A model generated the notes under the pieces. That model was given only the letters and a program-made list of their open reading frames with translations, made no database searches and was not told the DNA's origin. A stretch of 12,452 nucleotides of DNA from Rikenellaceae bacterium. Lineage in GTDB: Bacteria; Bacteroidota; Bacteroidia; Bacteroidales; Rikenellaceae. The position numbers and the translations under genes are program-made. Shown piece after piece: positions 1-7,526 of this stretch (positions are counted from its first letter, which is position 1; the number at the start of each line of letters is the position of its first letter). Location: contig JAITVB010000250.1 of NCBI GenBank assembly GCA_031286025.1, forward strand, positions 1 through 12,452. Reading direction: 5' to 3'.

Positions 1-954
1 GTACCAGGTCAGGTAACTGGTCGCCGTCGGGCCGAAAAGACAAGCCGCCGTCGCCCGGAATTGCAACTGTGGCGAAGCGTCGAAGCGATACGAAGCCACA
101 GCCAGATTCTGCCCGTAACTGCGCACTTTGGCATTTCGCACCCGTCCGTCCACTTCGCCCCAATTCGCATTATAATAAGGATCGCTCGCCAGATCGAACA
201 CTTCCTGCGTGGCGGCCGAACGCACGCCCTGTTCTCCGAAAACGCCCGTGTAGAAAAGATTAAAACTTTGGCCCCGACCCGATAATTCGAGATTGGCGCT
301 CAACGCGGTCAAATCCGTGAAAAGCCCCTTTGAGAATCCGTCCTCGTCCCAACGGCGGTCGGCGGCCACCGAAAACGAAGCCCCCCGGCCGGGGTTGTAA
401 AGGCCGCCGGCAGCCACGCGGTTCGCATAGATGCGATTCGCATGGGCGTAGAGCAATTTGCCGGACGAAGGCGTAGCGCCCGGAGCGGTTTCGATGCGGT
501 CGGTCTGCCCGATCGCGCCCCAACCTGCCACATGCGGGTCGTCACTATAAAAGACGCCGCGCGCGCCGGCAATAAGTTTCCAGTAGAAAAAACCTTCGGA
601 AAGGTCGCCCATATCTGCCCCGTTGACTGTCAGTCGGTTAAAGCGATTGTCGTAGCCCCGTGGGCGATAACGCATAAAGATCAGGTTGCGTGACAGGCGC
701 TCGATCGGATTCTGCCACGCACTGACGGCCGACACGGTAAAATAGTCGAAGAAATTTTCCTCTGTCAGTTGTTCCGCTTCATCCGAGGTTTCGCCCGGTA
801 CCGGGCGAAACGGATCATAAGGGAAGTGCCGTCCCATTTCCCCGCCCTCTTCGAGCGGACGGACAACACGCAACGTATCGCCGCCCTCTTGTGCCGAGAG
901 CGGCGATATCGTCACGAAAAACGTCAGCAGGAGGAGGGCCGGGCGGCTACCTCT
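1..954 (-). CDS. TonB-dependent-receptor-like outer-membrane protein, N-terminal part (runs off the left edge)
   Basis: The minus-strand frame is open for 318 codons from an in-frame TGA at 957-955 to the window edge. It begins R-G-S-R-P-A, then a hydrophobic LLLLTFFV core and a signal-peptidase-like end (SPLSAQ, about 906-889). An acidic linker follows. Next comes a plug-like segment, with [14 protein letters not shown] and [11 protein letters not shown] at about 680-600, which resembles the RGYD...NG pattern of Bacteroidales TonB-dependent receptors. Further on are alternating aromatic/polar beta-barrel stretches such as [13 protein letters not shown] role in outer-membrane uptake is inferred; the substrate is unknown and the barrel C-terminus lies outside the window. 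The frame touches the end of smpB, suggesting co-transcription. No ATG, GTG or TTG lies between the TGA and the hydrophobic core; the first is GTG at 915-913, which would cut the signal peptide. The start is therefore unresolved: non-AUG codon, frameshift, sequence error or broken gene. Confidence 0.72.
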
Positions 955-1402
955 TCATAACCCGGTCCAGTTCGCGTTTGGTGTCTTTGTCCTTGATGTA
1001 TTCACGTTTGTCGTAGTTTTTACGCCCCCGGGCCAGACCGATCACGATCTTGGCCAACCCCCGCTCGTTGACGAAGAGTTTGATCCCGATCAGAGTTATC
1101 CCTTTGTCTTGCAGGGCCCGTTCAAGTTTGCGCAGCTCTTTGCGCTGAAGCAGCAGTTTGCGGTCGCGTTTGGGTTGGTGATTGTTGTATGTTCCCCAAT
1201 AGTACTCGGAGATGTTCATGCCCCTTACGAAAAGCTCTCCCGCGTGGAAGCAGCAGTAACAGTCGACCAAGGAAGCCTTGCCCAGACGCAACGACTTGAT
1301 CTCGGTCCCGGTGAGGACGATTCCGGCCACCCAGGTGTCGAGGACCTCGTAGTCGAACGAGGCCCGGCGATTCTTGATCTCGATGTTTTTGTAATCGGCC
1401 AT
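947..1402 (-). CDS. smpB: SsrA-binding protein SmpB
   Basis: SmpB binds tmRNA and brings it to stalled ribosomes for trans-translation in the cytoplasm. The 151-residue product carries the family landmarks in order: N-terminal [14 protein letters not shown], the [11 protein letters not shown] block, a [16 protein letters not shown] segment, the basic [13 protein letters not shown] stretch, [12 protein letters not shown], and [14 protein letters not shown] followed by a Lys/Arg-rich tail ending VMKR. The frame also offers an ATG 12 codons upstream (1438). The start at 1402 is preferred because known SmpB proteins begin close to this motif, and because an AAAAGGAG stretch sits between the two ATGs. 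Upstream on the minus strand, TTTATTTG at 1460-1453 is a weak match to the Bacteroidetes -7 element. The gene ends at TAG 949-947, overlapping the frame of the receptor gene that follows. Identity is secure; the start is moderately sure. Confidence 0.95.
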   Translation of the reverse strand: MADYKNIEIKNRRASFDYEVLDTWVAGIVLTGTEIKSLRLGKASLVDCYCCFHAGELFVRGMNISEYYWGTYNNHQPKRDRKLLLQRKELRKLERALQDKGITLIGIKLFVNERGLAKIVIGLARGRKNYDKREYIKDKDTKRELDRVMKR

Positions 1403-1649
1403 AAACGCGCTAAATGTACTCCTTTTCAGAGAAAACACAATAAAAACGCAGACAAATAAAACAAAAAGTCTTCATAACGTAACGAAAGGCGGCTTGTTCC
1501 TGTTCGAGGTCGGCCTCCGATACATTTCCGACGCATGGGACGCCGGAAATATGGCACTAAATTAGCGATTAATTGAGAATGTAGCAAATTCCGGTCTGCT
1601 TCCGGCTTGTAGAAAAAATGGATAAGTCGTACCTTGTCCCCGCATTCGG
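1403..1649. other. Divergent intergenic spacer between smpB and pdxB
   Basis: This AT-richer 247-base spacer lies between two divergently transcribed genes. It contains a likely plus-strand promoter (described separately) and a weak minus-strand one near 1453-1460. No coding frame with a recognisable product, RNA gene or strong long hairpin was seen; short palindromes such as GAGG-tcgg-CCTC are too small to interpret. Confidence 0.5.
1607..1637 (+). promoter_or_regulatory. Candidate Bacteroidetes-type promoter for pdxB
   Basis: TACCTTGT at 1630-1637 is close to the Bacteroidetes -7 consensus TAnnTTTG. A TTG at 1607-1609 lies 20 bases upstream, the usual spacing for the -33 element. The expected transcription start would fall only a few bases before the ATG at 1650, giving a very short leader. 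This is pattern matching only. Confidence 0.4.
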
Positions 1650-2684
1650 ATGAAGAAAGTAATCGTCATAGACCGCGATATACCTTACCTGGAGGGGGTC
1701 TTCGAACCGTGGTTCGAAGTCCGTTGCCGACCGGCCGGGGAGATTACGCGTGAAGTCGTGCATGACGCCTCGGCACTGCTGATCCGCACCCGTACCCGGT
1801 GCGACCGCAGGCTGCTTGCCGGGAGCCGGATGGAATTTATCGCTACGGCCACCATCGGGTTCGACCATATCGATCGGGCGTATTGCACGCACATCGGGGT
1901 CGAGTGGTCGTCGGCCGCCGGAAGCAATGCCCGGGCGGTGATGCAATACGTGGCCGCCACGTTGGTTTGGCTCAGCCGCAAGCAGGGATGGGCGCCCGGC
2001 GGGCGGACACTCGGTGTGGTGGGCGTGGGTCATGTCGGGTCGATCATCGTCGAGTTGGCTCGCGGACTGGGATTCCGGGTGGTGTGCTGCGATCCGCCAC
2101 GAATGCGGGCCGAGCAGGGGCTTGACTTTTTGCCGTTCGACGAATTGTTGGCCATGGCCGATATCGTCACTTTCCATGTCCCGCTACAACGCGAGGGGAT
2201 CGACAAAACGTTTCATTTGGCCGACGCCGCCTTTTTCGAAAAGATACGCCCCGGCACGGCAATTATAAACACCTCGCGGGGCGAAGTCATTGAAAATACA
2301 GCTTTTTCGAGGGCTGTAGACTCCGGTAAAATATCGGCTGCCATACTCGATGTCTGGGAAAATGAACCGATCATCGACCGTTGCCTGCTCGAAAAGGTCG
2401 CCCTCGCCACCCCTCACATCGCCGGTTACTCGGTGCAGGGCAAGGCCAACGCCTCGGCCATGGCCGTGCAGGCGTTGGCTACGCACTTCGGCCTGCCGTT
2501 GGCCGAATGGTATCCGTTGGGAGCAGCGCCCCAAACCGACGGCTTGCCCATCTCCTGGGAAACGCTCTGCGCCACGATCGGCCGCTATTATGACATCGCG
2601 GCCGACGACCGCGCCCTGCGCTCCGATCCCGCCGCCTTCGAATACCTGCGCAACGGCTACCGTCTGCGCGAGGAGTATTTTTAG
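1650..2684 (+). CDS. pdxB: 4-phosphoerythronate dehydrogenase (PdxB)
   Basis: PdxB is an NAD-dependent dehydrogenase that oxidises 4-phospho-D-erythronate to 2-oxo-3-hydroxy-4-phosphobutanoate in the deoxyxylulose-5-phosphate-dependent route to pyridoxal phosphate. The 344-residue protein is a D-2-hydroxyacid dehydrogenase. Visible landmarks are TATIGFDHID at about 66-75, the Rossmann motif GVGHVG at 125-130, NTSRG with Arg210, WENEP with Glu239, and ATPHIAGYSVQGKANAS with His256. Arg, Glu and His form the family's usual catalytic trio. The PHIAGYS-x-x-GKA pattern and the C-terminal extension after residue 270 point to PdxB rather than SerA or GhrB. The protein is somewhat shorter than the roughly 380-residue enterobacterial form. 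The start at 1650 fits the MKKVIVIDRDIPYLEG opening. It is followed by pyrD 77 bases away, which appears to have its own promoter. Confidence 0.88.
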   Translation: MKKVIVIDRDIPYLEGVFEPWFEVRCRPAGEITREVVHDASALLIRTRTRCDRRLLAGSRMEFIATATIGFDHIDRAYCTHIGVEWSSAAGSNARAVMQYVAATLVWLSRKQGWAPGGRTLGVVGVGHVGSIIVELARGLGFRVVCCDPPRMRAEQGLDFLPFDELLAMADIVTFHVPLQREGIDKTFHLADAAFFEKIRPGTAIINTSRGEVIENTAFSRAVDSGKISAAILDVWENEPIIDRCLLEKVALATPHIAGYSVQGKANASAMAVQALATHFGLPLAEWYPLGAAPQTDGLPISWETLCATIGRYYDIAADDRALRSDPAAFEYLRNGYRLREEYF

Positions 2685-2727
2685 CGCGAAAGGCGTTCTT
2701 TTCGCAGATATTTCGGCGAATTTGTCA

Positions 2728-2735
2728 TACCTTTG
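2728..2735 (+). promoter_or_regulatory. Candidate -7 promoter element for pyrD
   Basis: TACCTTTG at 2728-2735 matches the Bacteroidetes -7 consensus TAnnTTTG exactly and sits 26 bases before the pyrD ATG. No convincing -33 TTTG is found at the usual distance of about 20 bases, so only the -7 half is supported. Confidence 0.5.
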
Positions 2736-2761
2736 CCTTTCGATATTAGTGCGAGACAGTT

Positions 2762-3820
2762 ATGTACAAAAAGATCATCCGCCCGATCCTCTTCCTCCTT
2801 TCGCCCGAAACGATCCATCGCGTGACCGTTCTCGGATTGAAGATACTGGGTCGCATCCCCGGTGGAAAAGCGCTGCTGCGCGGCGCTTGCACGGTGCGCC
2901 ACCCGTCGCTCGAACGCGAGGTGTTCGGACTGAAATTTCCCAATCCGGTGGGCCTTGCCGCCGGGTTTGACAAAAACGCCGAGGTTTACCGTGAAATTTC
3001 GTGCCTCGGCTTCGGCTTCGTCGAGATCGGCACCGTAACTCCGCTGCCTCAACCGGGCAATCCCAAGCCGCGCCTGTTCCGCCTGGTTAAAGACCGCGCA
3101 ATCGTCAACCGTATGGGATTCAACAACAACGGGGTCGAAGAAACAGTCAAACGTCTGCGCAACCGCGACCGCCGCATCATCATCGGCGGTAACCTCGGTA
3201 AAAACACCGTCACACCCAATGACACCGCACCGGCCGATTACCTGCGTACCTTCCGTCGGTTGTATGACCACGTCGACTATTTTGTGATTAACGTCAGCTG
3301 TCCCAACGTGGCCAATCTGAGCGAATTGCAGGAAGAAAAGTCGTTGAAGGAAATCCTCGTCCCGGTACTCGAATTCCGCCGCGGACAGAGCCAATACCGC
3401 CCCATCCTGCTGAAAATCTCGCCCGACCTGACCGCCGGACAGATCGACAACACGATCGCCGTGATGAAGGAGTGCAAGATCGACGGTATCGTGGCGACCA
3501 ACACCACCGTCAGCCGTGACGGATTGAAGAGCGAAAGGAAAACCATCCGAGCCATCGGCCGCGGCGGGCTGAGCGGAGCGCCGCTTACCGAACGGTCGAT
3601 CGAAATGGTGCGCTATATACACGAAAAGACCGGCGGCAATTTCCCGATCATCGGCGTGGGCGGCATTATGTCGGAAGAAGATGCGATGGCGATGCTCGAT
3701 GCGGGCGCCTGCCTGATCCAACTCTATACGGGCTTCATCTACGAAGGGCCCAAGTTTGCCAAGCGGATATGCAAGAAGATCCGGCTCGAAAGCGAGATCC
3801 GGGAGGCGATCCGCTCCTGA
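2762..3820 (+). CDS. pyrD: Dihydroorotate dehydrogenase, class 2-like (PyrD)
   Basis: PyrD oxidises dihydroorotate to orotate, the fourth step of pyrimidine synthesis; class 2 enzymes pass electrons to membrane quinone. The 352-residue protein has the class 2 layout. An N-terminal region (about 1-45, with IIRPILFLLSPE) would form the membrane-associated helices. The FMN-binding barrel follows: GLAAGFDKNAE at 64-74, GFVEIGTVTP, NRMGFNNNGV at 116-125, GGNLGKN, and NVSCPN at 177-182. Later motifs are LLKISPDL with Lys218, TNTT at 246-249, GGLSGAPL, and GVGGI plus LYTGFIYEGP near the C-terminus. The catalytic-base position, Ser175 in the E. coli enzyme, is Cys180 here, as in class 1 enzymes. The start at 2762 keeps the N-terminal extension and follows a good promoter element. 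cinA follows after 76 bases and may be co-transcribed. Confidence 0.93.
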   Translation: MYKKIIRPILFLLSPETIHRVTVLGLKILGRIPGGKALLRGACTVRHPSLEREVFGLKFPNPVGLAAGFDKNAEVYREISCLGFGFVEIGTVTPLPQPGNPKPRLFRLVKDRAIVNRMGFNNNGVEETVKRLRNRDRRIIIGGNLGKNTVTPNDTAPADYLRTFRRLYDHVDYFVINVSCPNVANLSELQEEKSLKEILVPVLEFRRGQSQYRPILLKISPDLTAGQIDNTIAVMKECKIDGIVATNTTVSRDGLKSERKTIRAIGRGGLSGAPLTERSIEMVRYIHEKTGGNFPIIGVGGIMSEEDAMAMLDAGACLIQLYTGFIYEGPKFAKRICKKIRLESEIREAIRS

Positions 3821-3896
3821 TCCCTCTTTTCCTGCACATCCCCCATTCCTGCGTTACCTCATTCCGAACCTTTCTTCTTATCGCAACAATCGAAAA

Positions 3897-5141
3897 ATGC
3901 GGGTAGAGATCATTACCATCGGCGACGAACTCCTGATCGGTCAGGTCGTCGATACCAACTCGGCTTGGCTTGGCCGGGAACTCAATGCCATCGGCGCCTA
4001 TGTCGTCCGGATCACTTCGGTCTGCGACAGCCGCGAAGCGATCACCGGCGCGTTCGACGCCGCACTGTCCGATGCCGACCTCGTCCTGGTCACCGGTGGC
4101 CTTGGCCCTACGAAAGACGACATCACCAAGCATACGTTGGCCGACTATTTCGGGATGCCGCTCACGCTCCACGAGCCGACCTGCCGGATGATCGAACGCC
4201 TCTTTGCCAACCGCGGACAGAAGTTTAACGAACTGAACCGCTCGCAAGCCGACGTGCCTGCAGGTTGCCGCGTGTTGCCCAACCCCAACGGCACCGCCCC
4301 CGGGATGTGGTTCGAACGCGGGGGGAAAGTGTTGGTGTCGATGCCCGGCGTACCGTTCGAGATGAAGCCGATGTTTTCCGATTCGGTCGTGCCTTTGGTG
4401 TGTGAGCATTTCACGTTGCGCTCGGTCGTCCACCGCACGATGCTCACCTTCGGCCTGCCCGAGTCGATGTTGGCCGACACGATTTCGGAATGGGAAGCGG
4501 CGCTCCCCGGAGAACTGAAACTCGCCTACCTGCCCAATCCGGGCGGCATCCGGCTGCGCCTGTCGGCCTACGATACCGACCGCGAAAGCGCCAAGACCGA
4601 AATGGAACGCCAATTCGACACACTTCGCACAATCATCCCCGACTGCCTGGTCGGCCTCGAACCCACCTCGCTCGAAGCGGTCGTAGCCACTGCGCTCAAC
4701 ACCCGTAAAGAAACCCTTGCCGTTGCCGAATCGTGTACCGGCGGTGCCATTGCCGCCCGCTTCACTGCCATGTCCGGCTCCTCGAACTGTTTTCTCGGCG
4801 GTATAGTCGCCTATAACAACGACATAAAACACAACGTATTGGGCGTCGCACCCGACGATCTAACCAAATACGGAGCCGTCAGCCAACCCGTCGTCGAACA
4901 AATGGCCGCAGGCGTTCTACGTCTCACCGGAAGCACCTATGCCCTCGCCACCTCCGGCATAGCCGGCCCCACCGGCGGCGGCGAAGAAAAACCCGTCGGT
5001 ACCGTCTGGATAGCCCTCGCCGGCCCTCAAGGCATACTTTCCCGCCAAATGCACTTCGGCCAACAACGCGAACAAAACATCCAACGAGCCACAGCCAACG
5101 CCATCAATCTCCTTCGCCTACACCTCGATGAAACACGGTAA
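3897..5141 (+). CDS. cinA: CinA-type protein with C-terminal nicotinamide-nucleotide amidohydrolase domain
   Basis: CinA proteins join a molybdopterin-binding-like domain (COG1058, linked to ADP-ribose pyrophosphatase activity) to a PncC domain that deamidates nicotinamide mononucleotide in pyridine-nucleotide recycling. In the 414-residue product the first domain shows ITIGDELLIG at 6-15 and VTGGLGPTKDD at 65-75, followed by NPNGTAPGM and VSMPGVPFEM. The second domain shows LAVAESCTGG at 274-283, with Ser279 as the expected nucleophile, and ATSGIAGPTGGG at 351-362. The same frame extends upstream to an ATG at 3756, but that would overlap pyrD and add a low-complexity Arg/Ser/Pro stretch. The family opening MRVEIITIGDE sets the start at 3897. 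The gap to pyrD holds no clear promoter, so read-through from pyrD is plausible. A hairpin at 5183-5220 follows. Confidence 0.93.
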   Translation: MRVEIITIGDELLIGQVVDTNSAWLGRELNAIGAYVVRITSVCDSREAITGAFDAALSDADLVLVTGGLGPTKDDITKHTLADYFGMPLTLHEPTCRMIERLFANRGQKFNELNRSQADVPAGCRVLPNPNGTAPGMWFERGGKVLVSMPGVPFEMKPMFSDSVVPLVCEHFTLRSVVHRTMLTFGLPESMLADTISEWEAALPGELKLAYLPNPGGIRLRLSAYDTDRESAKTEMERQFDTLRTIIPDCLVGLEPTSLEAVVATALNTRKETLAVAESCTGGAIAARFTAMSGSSNCFLGGIVAYNNDIKHNVLGVAPDDLTKYGAVSQPVVEQMAAGVLRLTGSTYALATSGIAGPTGGGEEKPVGTVWIALAGPQGILSRQMHFGQQREQNIQRATANAINLLRLHLDETR

Positions 5142-5182
5142 CATGCCTGACGCAAGCGGGCTCGGGGGTTGCGTTATGCCGC

Positions 5183-5220
5183 TCCCGACGGCCGCTTTTT
5201 ATGAAAAGCGGCCGTCGGGA
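5183..5220. terminator. 17-bp perfect hairpin between convergent cinA and the S46 peptidase gene
   Basis: TCCCGACGGCCGCTTTT (5183-5199) is exactly complementary to 5204-5220, with the four-base loop TATG. It lies 41 bases after the cinA stop and 22 bases after the stop of the opposing peptidase gene, so it could serve both strands. The T and A runs are at the loop end of the stem rather than after it. A classical U-tail is therefore absent, and rho-independent termination is likely but not certain. Confidence 0.65.
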
Positions 5221-5242
5221 CTTACCCGAAACGTCTGCCGGT

Positions 5243-7390
5243 TTACCTGGTGACGATGGTCATTTCGTCGATGAGGCGTTGGGCGCCGGCGAATTTGTCG
5301 ATGATGAACAAAACGTAGCGGATATCGACGCTGATGGTTCGTTGGAGCTCGGGTTCGAAGGCGATGTCGCCGCTCATGGCTTCCCAGTTTCCATCGAAGG
5401 CAAGGCCGATGAGCTCGCCTTTGCCGTTCATGACGGGACTTCCGGAATTACCGCCGGTGATGTCGTTGTTGCTGATGAAATTGACGGGGACGTCTCCGTT
5501 CCAGGCGTAGCGACCGAAATCTTTTTTGGCGTAGAGCTCCTTGAGTTTTTCAGGCACGGTAAATTCCATGGGGTTGGCCGGGTCCTCTTTTTCTATCACG
5601 CCGGTCAGGGTGGTGTAATAGTCATAGCGAACAGCGTCTGCCGGCTTATACGGGAACACCTGGCCGTAGGTGAGACGGATGGTCGAATTGGCGTCGGGGT
5701 AATGGTTGACGTTTTTTTCCATTTCGAGTAATCCTGCAACGTAGAGGCGATGCCCGCGAACATATTTTTCCTGGCAGGCCAGGTAGGGGCCGCGGAGTTC
5801 GGCGGCTTTGGCCGCAATCGAGCCATAACCGATGAAAGCGGGGTCGGCGTCCAGTTCTTCGAGCGTCGGATTGCTCATAAAGGCGTCGAACTTACCTTGG
5901 TCGGCGAAGATCGAGTTGCCGTAGAGACCGTCGACATATTGATTGATGTCGCCCCCGAATTTATCCTGAATTTCGGTCTGGAAGAATGACGGGCGTTGAT
6001 CGGCGGGCACCTTTGCGGCGAAAAGTTCGAGCATCGCCACGGCAATCTTTTTGTCGGTAGGTTGGTTGTAATCCTTGTAGAATCCGGCGGCCGAACTTTT
6101 GATCCGGGCCACCATCGCAGGAGCAATTTGGTTGGAATCCTGCAACTCCTGGCGAATGGCGGCCCCGAGCGAACCGATGTAGAAAATCTCGGTACCGCGT
6201 TGCAGCGCTTCTGTGATGTACTGCATCGCCGCCGCATAGGGCCGACGGCTTGCCACGGCTTCCTCGATCAGCGGCAGCGCTTCGGCGTAAACGGCGCGCG
6301 AGGGATCGGCAGCCACCCAGGCGGTGAATTGGTTTTCCTGCGCTTGTTTTTTATCCTTGACATGGAGGCGGCGCAAGCCGCGGCTCATTCCGATCGAGTT
6401 TTTCCAATAGTTCGACGACGAGGCGTATTTCGAAGCGTACTGGATGCGTACGGCGTCGCTCGCCCTCATGTCGGCCATCATCAGCTCCTGGCGCGCACCG
6501 CGCACTTCGATGCGGATCGGGTTGTCCTGATCGAGCGCCTGGTCGATCTCGTACGAAGTCATATAGCGGTTCGTGCTGCCCGGGAAGCCCAAGATCATCG
6601 TAAAATCGCCCGGCTCGATGCCCTTGATCGAAATATTGAGGTGTCTCAGCGGTTTATAAGGTTTGTTTCCGGCCGAGTAGGGGGTCGGCTTGCCATTGGC
6701 GTCAGCGTAGATGCGGAATACCGAAAAATCGCCGGTGTGGCGCGGCCACATCCAGTTGTCGGTATCGCCCCCGAATTTGCCGATGGCCGAAGGCGGTGCG
6801 CCGACCATCCTGACGTCAGGATACGTTTCGGTCAGGAACAGCAGATATTGGTTGCCGCCAAAGAAATCGCGCACGATCACGTTGTGGCCCGGATGCCGGG
6901 CCCGCCACTCGGCGACGAGTTCGCCCGACGCTTTCATGACGGCGTCGTCGCGGTCGGCTTCCGACATTTGTTCGGTGATGCCCTTGAGCACGGCGGCGGT
7001 CACGTCCTCGATACGGCGCACAAAAACGACCTGCAGTCCCGGCGTAGGGATCTCTTCGGTAAAACTCCGGGCCCAGAAACCATTCTTCAGGTAATCGTGT
7101 TCGACCGAACTGTGCTGTTGGATAGCACCATAGCCGCAATGGTGGTTGGTCAGCACGAGGCCCTGGTCCGACACCACTTCGCCCGTGCAACCGCCGCCGA
7201 AGATCACGATGGCGTCCTTGAGCGAACTGTTGTTGATATCATAAATGTCTTTGGCCGAAAGTTTCAGTCCTCCTTTTGTCATTTGAGGTATGTTCTTCGA
7301 CAGAAAGGGCAGGAGCCACATCCCCTCGTCGGCCGCCGCCCGTCCGAAAACGAGGAAGAGGGCCAACGCCATTACGGAAAGTTTTTTCAT
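5243..7390 (-). CDS. Periplasmic S46-family dipeptidyl-peptidase, DPP7-type
   Basis: S46 enzymes remove dipeptides from the N-terminus of oligopeptides in the periplasm of peptide-using Bacteroidetes. The 715-residue product matches the usual length of about 700-720. It begins with a signal peptide (MKKLSVMALALFLVFGRAAA) and then DEGMWLL, a typical mature start. The chymotrypsin-like triad is visible as TNHHCGYG with His84, PRHTGDFSVFR with Asp221, and TGGNSGSP with Ser649. DNWMWPRH (211-218) is the segment that in known structures holds the substrate N-terminus. Eighteen residues after the catalytic Ser is Gly667 in FDGNWEAMSGD. DPP11 enzymes carry Arg at this place and prefer Asp/Glu at P1, whereas DPP7 enzymes carry Gly and prefer bulky hydrophobic residues, so DPP7-type specificity is inferred. 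A promoter candidate lies upstream at 7444-7477. It converges on cinA and diverges from the B12 leader. Confidence 0.95.
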   Translation of the reverse strand: MKKLSVMALALFLVFGRAAADEGMWLLPFLSKNIPQMTKGGLKLSAKDIYDINNSSLKDAIVIFGGGCTGEVVSDQGLVLTNHHCGYGAIQQHSSVEHDYLKNGFWARSFTEEIPTPGLQVVFVRRIEDVTAAVLKGITEQMSEADRDDAVMKASGELVAEWRARHPGHNVIVRDFFGGNQYLLFLTETYPDVRMVGAPPSAIGKFGGDTDNWMWPRHTGDFSVFRIYADANGKPTPYSAGNKPYKPLRHLNISIKGIEPGDFTMILGFPGSTNRYMTSYEIDQALDQDNPIRIEVRGARQELMMADMRASDAVRIQYASKYASSSNYWKNSIGMSRGLRRLHVKDKKQAQENQFTAWVAADPSRAVYAEALPLIEEAVASRRPYAAAMQYITEALQRGTEIFYIGSLGAAIRQELQDSNQIAPAMVARIKSSAAGFYKDYNQPTDKKIAVAMLELFAAKVPADQRPSFFQTEIQDKFGGDINQYVDGLYGNSIFADQGKFDAFMSNPTLEELDADPAFIGYGSIAAKAAELRGPYLACQEKYVRGHRLYVAGLLEMEKNVNHYPDANSTIRLTYGQVFPYKPADAVRYDYYTTLTGVIEKEDPANPMEFTVPEKLKELYAKKDFGRYAWNGDVPVNFISNNDITGGNSGSPVMNGKGELIGLAFDGNWEAMSGDIAFEPELQRTISVDIRYVLFIIDKFAGAQRLIDEMTIVTR

Positions 7391-7443
7391 AAAGTTGTTA
7401 TTTTCAAAAAGTTTGTGTGTTTGATCGGTTTATCTCAGAGCAG

Positions 7444-7477
7444 TAAAGGTAAAAGAAAGTGGGTAATATTTTTCAAA
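7444..7477 (-). promoter_or_regulatory. Candidate promoter for the S46 peptidase gene
   Basis: On the minus strand TACCTTTA (7451-7444) differs from the -7 consensus TAnnTTTG at the last base only. A TTTG (7477-7474) sits 22 bases upstream, within a T-run. The leader to the ATG at 7390 would be about 45-50 nt. Pattern evidence only. Confidence 0.4.
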
Positions 7478-7504
7478 AAAACGGTTTTTGTCGGCCTTTT
7501 TTCG

Positions 7505-7512
7505 TACCTTTG
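7505..7512 (+). promoter_or_regulatory. Candidate -7 promoter element for the riboswitch-btuG transcript
   Basis: TACCTTTG at 7505-7512 matches the Bacteroidetes -7 consensus exactly. The predicted start, about 7 bases later (near 7519), falls just before the first base of riboswitch helix P1 at 7527, which supports it. The nearest TTTG upstream (7487-7490) is only 14 bases away, shorter than the usual 19-21, so the -33 element is doubtful. Confidence 0.55.
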
Positions 7513-7526
7513 TTCTGATAACGGCA

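Larger units (their letters stand above)
7391..7526. other. Divergent promoter region between the S46 peptidase and the B12-regulated lipoprotein
   Basis: This is an AT-rich stretch with A and T runs (about 7468-7490). It holds one promoter candidate for each strand, whose -7 elements are 53 bases apart. It begins the 645-base gene-free span 7391-8035; the rest of that span is the riboswitch (7527-7702) and a structured leader (7703-8035). No coding frame with a recognisable product was seen here. Confidence 0.5.

Noticed and set aside
1..954. The receptor-like gene as the BtuB partner of the btuG-like lipoprotein
   Set aside because: It is 7 kb away, on the other strand, next to smpB, and no cobalamin riboswitch is seen near it. 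Nothing in the visible part points to a B12 substrate.
1403..1438. N-terminal extension of smpB to ATG 1438
   Set aside because: It adds 12 residues not typical of SmpB, and a purine-rich AAAAGGAG lies inside it, upstream of the preferred ATG. It is kept only as an alternative.
1569..2177. A 202-codon minus-strand open frame opposite pdxB
   Set aside because: pdxB has an intact Rossmann motif and active-site residues; the opposite frame has no recognisable feature.
2681..3721. A 346-codon minus-strand open frame
   Set aside because: It is antisense to pyrD. The pyrD frame has every expected motif and a promoter element, while this frame shows no domain.
3756..3896. N-terminal extension of cinA to the upstream ATG
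   Set aside because: It would overlap pyrD by 65 bases and adds a basic, low-complexity segment not seen in the family, whose proteins start at MRVEIITIGDE.
3735..4832. A 365-codon minus-strand open frame
   Set aside because: It is antisense to cinA, with a low-complexity composition rich in Gly, Arg, His and Val and no family motif.
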